NCBI GenBank assembly: GCA_032622095.1
Contig: CP136064.1
Span: 192,477,948-192,541,947, forward strand
Source: Siphonodentalium dalli
Taxonomy: Eukaryota; Mollusca; Scaphopoda; Gadilida; Siphonodentaliidae
Direction: 5' to 3'
Length of the DNA stretch: 64,000 nucleotides
Each line of letters begins with the position of its first letter. Positions within the stretch are counted from its first letter, which is position 1. The notes beneath the pieces were generated by a model. The model saw only the letters and a program-made list of their open reading frames with translations, was not told the origin of the DNA and ran no database searches. This document shows positions 59,108 through 64,000 of this stretch, one piece after another. Made by a program: the position numbers and the translations under genes.

Positions 59108-60238
59108 CAGGGTTCGTACACATTTTTCAAGGTGAAATTCCAGTACTTTTCCAGTATTTTCCAGGACTAAATAACAAAATATCCAGTACTATTTCGGTTA
59201 TGCTACTATTACTAATATGTTGTTATACAGCTTAATATAAATGGGTATAAAGATGGAACCTAGCAGGTAAACAAATAAGAACTTAATCTGGTATTCTGGA
59301 ACACTTGAACAGGAACATAACTGGTGGAATGTCACTACCCTTGGGATCCAAATAAACATAGGGGCGGATAATAGTAAAGGGGTAATTTCCTCAAAATTAA
59401 AGAATAGTACAGGGGCGAAATATTACAAATTGAGTAATCTCCCCAACATATTATTTGTTTAACCCTATAAGAACTAATTAAAGCTCTGTTAATAACCCTT
59501 TTATGATTCGGACTAATTATTTTGCATCACAATGAAGTGTTTTATATGAAAAGCAGTCATTTTGGAATGAAATAATGATTGAAATACAAAAATTACAGGG
59601 ACCCATATAAATAGCATACAGGGGGATATTTAGTAATTTACTCAAAGTTTAATAAGAACACCCATATGTTTATTTGGTTTCCAAGGGTACATTTAGGAAC
59701 AGGAATGGTAAGTTTAAGAATGAGCTCAGACTCGACCCAGTTCTCAATTTTAACTTCGCAATATGTTTGGTCCCTGCTGCATGCCTTTTCACACCGTGCT
59801 CGCCCATGTTGCCAATGTCAAATGTTTTTTCACAAGTTTTACATCTTGCACGATGTCTATCATTGGCAACCTGAGCAAGCCACTCTGTAAATTCAGGTTT
59901 ATTTACCCACGAATTCTGGAACACGCATTCTCCACGTGGGGTTGGCATTGTAATATGTGCCCCAAACGGCACTAACAAGTTTGAAAGGATATTGCCCCGA
60001 AGAAACAATCACGATGTCTGATGCAACCTTGAATTTATCGCCCGGAAGCGGATACACTTATAAATTGAATTTGAATTTATAACCGGTGAACCGGTGCTGA
60101 AATAATAATGCCCGGTTATCCAGGAGTATCCAGTATAGACCAAAAAACGATCGTTTTTCCATGGGTTTCCAGAACCTGGAATTACTGGGGATAGTTTTCC
60201 AGTATAATCCAGTTTCCAGGAGGGGTGTGCGATCCCTG
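59108..60238 (-). mobile_element. hAT-like DNA transposon remnant with BED-type zinc-finger fragment
   Basis: The element starts CAGGGTTCGTACAC and ends in the inverted GTGTGCGATCCCTG. It is flanked directly on both sides by CAGATA (59102-59107 and 60239-60244). Both subterminal regions repeat CCAGTA/TTTTCCAG motifs. On the minus strand 60008-59670 encodes 112 residues including a fragment with CKTCEKTF, then VKRH and TKH; the C-x2-C ... H-x5-H spacing is that of a BED-type zinc finger, as found at the N-terminus of hAT transposases. No DDE or dimerisation region is present, so this is an internally deleted copy. It lies between the two candidate 3' ends of the NuMA-like gene. Confidence 0.7.
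59670..60008 (-). pseudogene. Transposase N-terminal fragment with BED-like zinc finger
   Basis: A 112-residue frame lies inside the hAT-like element. After a leader it reads FQNSWVNKPEFTEWLAQV, then ARCKTCEKTFDIGNMGEHGV, then KRHAAGTKH. The C-x2-C ... H-x5-H pattern with the aromatic W upstream fits the BED/hAT zinc-finger class. The catalytic domain is absent, so it is a broken transposase gene, or at most a DNA-binding fragment. Confidence 0.6.
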
Positions 60239-60725
60239 CAGATATGTAGTTCTGCGTATTGTTAAAAATGATTGTGCCGATATTAAAATCATATCAATAT
60301 GAATATCAATCTAGGTAATCCCTAAATGTTATAAGGGTAGTACAATGTCATAATTTATCATTCTTTGCATCAGCTTAAATTAGTTTATATCCATTACAAA
60401 GTTCTCCCTACATTTTCTGGACCTGGGAAGGTATAATAACCCATGCTTACTATGCCAGCCTATGGTCAGAAAAAAAAAAAAAAAAAAAAAAAGCACCGAT
60501 TTAAAAAAAAAATTTGCCTGAGAATCAAATATATCTTTTTTTGTTTGGCCTTAGTAGTTGATATCAATTTTATATCAAATTGAAATCTATTTATGAGGAA
60601 TTATTCAATGGAATTATGTATGGAAATTGCAGAAGGTCCACACTAAAGTAACACCAGTTGGATGAATGGGCAGCGATCAGCTGTAAGCAGATTACATCAA
60701 TTAAGTTATCTTTATGAGACAAATA

Positions 60726-60920
60726 TCACTGTGTAGGCACCTTCTTAATAGGCGGAGTTTGGTTTTCTCTTTCCTCCCTTTTCGGAGTTCTCCTGAACAG
60801 ATATCTCTTCTTTTTGCCGCTCTGTGGTGTGGCCTTCACCATGGCTACAGGCTTCTTTTCTTTTTTAACCTTTACGGCAGATAACGGCACCTCATCTTCA
60901 TTTACTGATCGAAGACACAA
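60726..60920 (-). CDS. NUMA1: NuMA-like gene, short basic exon: terminal exon with TGA stop, or cassette exon
   Basis: A good acceptor (TTCTTTTCCCACTCCAG at 60921-60937) opens a phase-0 frame that follows directly from the phase-0 donor at 61457. The exon encodes LCLRSVNEDEVPLSAV, then KVKKEKKPVAMVKATP, then SGKKKRYLFRRTPKRE and a short tail ending IKKVPTQ and TGA at 60726-60728. It is strongly basic. KATP...KKKRYLFRRTPKR resembles the NTPKK...LLRRG segment of the vertebrate NuMA tail, and TPKR is a CDK-type S/T-P-x-K/R site. Two readings are possible. It may be a terminal exon, although I see no AATAAA close downstream. Or it may be a cassette ending at AAG|GTGCCT (60741), giving a 180-nt phase 0/0 exon that joins the long exon at 56129; that donor is weak. 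Confidence 0.65.
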   Translation of the reverse strand: MCLRSVNEDEVPLSAVKVKKEKKPVAMVKATPQSGKKKRYLFRRTPKREERENQTPPIKKVPTQ

Positions 60921-61457
60921 CTGGAGTGGGAAAAGAATACAATGAACATTACAACTCAAAGTAACAATCTCTATCACGGATGAAATAACTGTTTGGTTCC
61001 CAGGTTTGGTATTTAGAGTGCTCAATAGCTTCATATTTTCATCTAAAACCTGGAGACTGAAATATATACAACCCATATAGTAAACTTTTGTGACAATTTA
61101 ACTGTTTTGTCTGACAATGACATTCTGTAAACACAATATCTGTTGACACATGCAATTATCTTAAAAATTACTCTTAATTTCCTCACTTATTTGAAATACC
61201 ATTCATTAAATTTAATATCACACAGTTTCACACATGATTGGGAAGTGCAAAGAATAAAATGTGCAAATCAAAACTCATTCAAAATAGTGCTCAGACGTAT
61301 CTGTTGTGTTGTGCAATGAGAAGCTTTGCATGATAATGCAACGCACCCGTATGAACGATTTATCGCAGACAATCGATCGTGTCATTGTATTAAATGGATC
61401 AATACAAGGTAGCAACGCAACGCAGTCGCCTGAAGCTACTTTAGGCATATGACGTAC
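60921..61457 (-). other. Intron of the NuMA-like gene (537 bp)
   Basis: A GTACGT donor and a CCCACTCCAG acceptor bound the intron, phase 0 on both sides. I see no repeat or other element in it. Confidence 0.7.
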
Positions 61458-61744
61458 CTGTTTTGAATCAGTTTTCCTTTCTGGACCACTCTCCGAGTCG
61501 GTTGATGATGCTTGACTCCGTTTTCGTTTATTGGCTTGGTTTAACAAAGCTTCTGGAACTTTACTCTGTTGGAAAGCACTGTCTTCAAAGTCTGACTTTG
61601 CAACAACCTGTGTTTCCACTGGATATGATGATTTCATGTGTGCAGGACAAAGAGTGTTTCTTCGCTGAAGTTCACTAAGCCGTCCCCATTCATAGTCATG
61701 AGATGGCTCATCTTCACAAGCAAACAGATTCATCGTTCCCAGTC
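61458..61744 (-). CDS. NUMA1: NuMA-like gene, exon with LGN/GPSM2-binding motif and basic NLS-like cluster
   Basis: The exon begins after TTTTTATTCTAG (acceptor AG at 61745-61746) and ends at CAG|GTACGT (donor GT at 61456-61457); it is phase 1 in and phase 0 out. It reads LGTMNLFACEDEP, then YEWGRLSELQRRN, then LCPAHMKSSYPVET. This matches the C-terminal peptide of vertebrate NuMA (CQDEP..., DDWNRIAELQQRN, VCPPHLKTCYPLES), which binds the TPR groove of LGN/GPSM2 in the cortical Galpha-LGN-NuMA-dynein complex that orients the spindle. About 50 residues later, NKRKRSQ...GPERKTDSK lies where vertebrate NuMA has its bipartite nuclear localisation signal (RKRVS...TPESKK). The start is set by the acceptor, not by the internal ATG at 61733. 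The match is direct; function in this organism is inferred from the family. Confidence 0.88.
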
Positions 61745-61838
61745 CTAGAATAAAAAAAAAAAATTAAACATATATTGCTAAAAAATTTATCATAAACTGT
61801 CAATTCACAAAACAGTAAAATGCCTGGATTCCATTTAG

Positions 61839-62060
61839 CCCTTCCATGACTGGAGCTTCCTGAAATTTTGCGAAAACCCTGTGTCAATGCCCACGGTGAG
61901 CCTCGCATATATAAGAGAATAAATTGAAATTAAAATATTTACCTTGACCATGTAAGCCAGTGCATTCTCGTGTATGATAGGCTCCCTATAGGAGACTAGC
62001 ATATATAAGATAATGCACTGGCACATAATCTTTAATGCTGCACCAGCGCACTGAAATTTT
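61839..62060. repeat. D-family two-hairpin MITE (degenerate), in NuMA intron
   Basis: It carries the D-family left end CCCTTCCATGACTGGAG, a degraded first hairpin, the spacer ATTTACCTTGACC..., and the second hairpin with GAGACTAGCATATATAAG. The left TTAA is mutated to TTAG and the right end is lost. Confidence 0.7.
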
Positions 62061-62330
62061 AACACGCAGTGATGAATGGTGTCCTGTATAATGATAATTT
62101 CATTTCTTATTTCTAATAGCATGTCAACTTCAAGACATGTCATGCCTAAGCTTATAAAGTCATCAACTGAAACATTTGAATTTATCCTTTAAATATATTT
62201 AGATGGACACTATTCTAGTGTTGAATGCTAGAATTACCACTCACAGCCATCAGCCGCAAAGGAACTGAATATGTAGTCGACAACCATATATCAAAATATG
62301 GGAATAAGCACATTGCAAAACATCCTTTAA

Positions 62331-62600
62331 TCCTTTCATGACGGGAGCTGCGCTGGTGCAGCAAAAAAGATCCTGTGCCAGTGCATTCCCTTATATATGC
62401 GAGTCTCCCATAGGGAGCCTCGCATTTATGGGAGACACAGATAAAAGAGAATGTACTATCTTACAAGGTCAAGGTAAATATTGTTAGGCCAATGCATTCA
62501 TTTATATATGTGAGGCTCCCTCTGGGAGACTCGCATATATATAAGAGAATGCATTGGGACAGGGTTTTCGCAAAATTTCAGGAAGCTCCAGTCATGGAAG
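62331..62600. repeat. D-family two-hairpin MITE, in NuMA intron
   Basis: TTAA at 62327-62330 precedes TCCTTTCATGACGGGAGC. Two hairpins (GCGAGTCTCCCATAGGGAGC type) are separated by ACAAGGTCAAGGTAAATATTG. The right terminus CCAGTCATGGAAG is intact but the flanking TTAA has decayed. Orientation is opposite to the copy at 61839. Confidence 0.75.
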
Positions 62601-63842
62601 ATATAAAATGTATTGCAATTCACACATATATCATCGTTACAACCTAATGCAGTTATACAAACTTACATATGAATGGTTTATTCTTCGTTTGTAGAGATAT
62701 CACAAAATCAGATGACAGAGAGAGAAACATACTTCAGTTGATAAGTCCAATAAACATACTAAGGGCCATAACTTCAATAGGAGTGAATGGACAATACCCA
62801 TTGCATGTTTGCCTCCATGCTACCTCATGACATTACTAAACGTAATTCAAACATGGGCTATGATAACAGAGATCAAAAGTTGCAAACAGATGCATTTTTC
62901 ACTCTAAGAGCCAGAGAGCAAAAAATTGAATGGACAAAACCTGTTCCATGTGGCTATCCTATTCCCCCCATCATACTCTGTAATCAATTGAATGCAGTTC
63001 GGTGCCATGTCATGTTTTCGGTAGTTATATGTCCTTTTCTCGTGCGCATTTTTTCAACGCAGCCGAATTTCAACACAAATTGGAGCTTATCTCAAACTAA
63101 TTCTCTTATTCTCCACGTTATCAATCAGTCATATCGATATTGATAGAATTGGAGTGTAGATGTTGTGTTGTTATGACAGAAGTACACCTCTACGAAACTT
63201 TTATTCGAATGCTGAAAAAAAGTGTCATTATGTTCTTTTATCGGTGTCATCGCAAGAGTTTTTGCTTTTAACATTGTTGAACAGCGTTAATGCACACGAA
63301 CTGAGCATTTATTTCAGTCAAAAAATTACAACTCCGGGTATGGAATGATCAACGATCAACGCCACCCAACAATAAAAGAAGCGAAAATTCTTGAGGTGAC
63401 ACCAATAAAAGAAATAATGAAACTTTTTCCGTGTTTGAATAGAATTTCATGGAGGTATACTACTGTGTGACACTATTCTCATAAAATGGCATGTGCACTC
63501 CATTTCTATAACGATATGACTGTATATCCGGCCTAATTTAAAACATGGAGAAATAATAAATTTACTTTGAAATAAGCTCCATTAGTGTTGAAATTCACCA
63601 GCATTAAAAAAATGCACACCAAGAATGGGACATATAACTACCAAGAATGTGACGTGACAATGAACCCCATTCAAGTGATTACAGAGTGTGCCCATGCTGG
63701 TTGATGAGCATACCAAAAATCAGTCAATACGATCTATGATTACTGAGATCAAGAGAGCGCCAAAGTTGTTATGGATGACTGGAACCTATCTCTGTATCCC
63801 TGCCAAACAATTTCAGGGGATAAAAATGATGAGACGACTTAC

Positions 63843-63978
63843 TTGGGACAGATTTAATTGAGTCTGTGCTGGAGAGGGTTTCATTGAGATCATTGCTCAT
63901 GCTCTCATCTGAGAGTTTGCGAATGACCGTGTTGAAATCTAAGCTATCATTCATTGTTTCCTCCATCGAATTGTTCTG
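63843..63978 (-). CDS. NUMA1: NuMA-like gene, internal exon upstream of the LGN-binding exon
   Basis: This is the most 5' exon of the NuMA-like gene in the window; the gene continues beyond base 64,000. On the minus strand a pyrimidine-rich TTTTTATTTTACAG acceptor precedes the exon, which reads QNNSMEETMNDS... in phase 0. It ends in ...SIKSVP plus one base before a strong donor, CAA|GTAAGT, so it is phase 0 in and phase 1 out and encodes 45 residues. The peptide is acidic and serine/threonine-rich, with no domain of its own. It is assigned to NuMA because its phase-1 overhang joins exactly to the next exon (A + GA = Arg), which carries the diagnostic NuMA motif. In vertebrate NuMA the region before the LGN-binding peptide is likewise low-complexity and serine-rich. 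An additional small exon inside the 2.1-kb intron that follows cannot be excluded. Confidence 0.75.
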
Positions 63979-64000
63979 CTGTAAAATAAAAACAAAAATG

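Larger units (their letters stand above)
61745..63842 (-). other. Intron of the NuMA-like gene (2.1 kb) carrying two D-family MITEs
   Basis: The intron runs from GTAAGT at 63842 to the acceptor AG at 61745. Phases on both sides agree (1/1). It contains two copies of the two-hairpin TTAA MITE, listed separately, and otherwise AT-rich sequence with no recognisable exon, although short ones could be missed. Confidence 0.7.

Noticed and set aside
60469-60492. Poly-A run as the tail of a processed retrocopy
   Set aside because: No coding sequence or target duplication is attached; treated as a simple A tract downstream of the short NuMA exon.

Overview
The window is eukaryotic nuclear DNA from an animal. 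It is AT-rich, has spliceosomal GT...AG introns, and is packed with short non-autonomous DNA transposons (MITEs). The one gene I can name encodes a NuMA-type protein whose tail carries the LGN/GPSM2-binding motif. Together with the MITE content this suggests a marine invertebrate, lophotrochozoan or deuterostome. That placement is inference; I cannot identify the species.

Layout. Bases 1-53,600 contain no gene I can support. This stretch is a mosaic of repeats, many defined by their own target-site duplications (TSDs): (A) a hAT-type MITE of about 430-450 bp with CAAGCCTGAG termini and an 8-bp TSD; (C) a palindromic TA-flanked MITE with CAGTAATGCCC termini; (D) a TTAA-flanked MITE built of two strong hairpins; (E) a TTAA-flanked MITE with CCCTTTCTATAC termini. 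There are also two further hAT-type elements with perfect 8-bp TSDs, a 1.09-kb foldback element whose arms are 16-bp tandem repeats and which has a 9-bp TSD, a 1.8-kb element with long terminal inverted repeats, a 0.9-kb palindrome, a tRNA-derived SINE, and an almost perfect 835-bp tandem duplication.

Bases 53,100-64,000 hold the 3' end of the NuMA-like gene on the minus strand. Exons are at 63843-63978, 61458-61744 and 60726/60741-60920, followed by a long phase-compatible exon at 53625-56129 with an array of S/T-P-x-K motifs. It may be the true or an alternative last exon, or a separate gene. The 60920-56130 interval contains a second minus-strand reading frame (57909-58547) with one in-frame TGA and a polyadenylation signal just after it, a 1.13-kb hAT-like element (59108-60238) with a BED-type zinc-finger fragment, and a palindromic element (56441-57030).

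How the parts act together: in animals NuMA links the cortical Galpha-LGN complex to dynein and spindle microtubules. The exons here supply the LGN-binding peptide, a basic nuclear-localisation-like cluster and a basic S/T-rich tail with likely CDK1 sites. The rest of the window is mobile-element debris in the 3' flank and introns.
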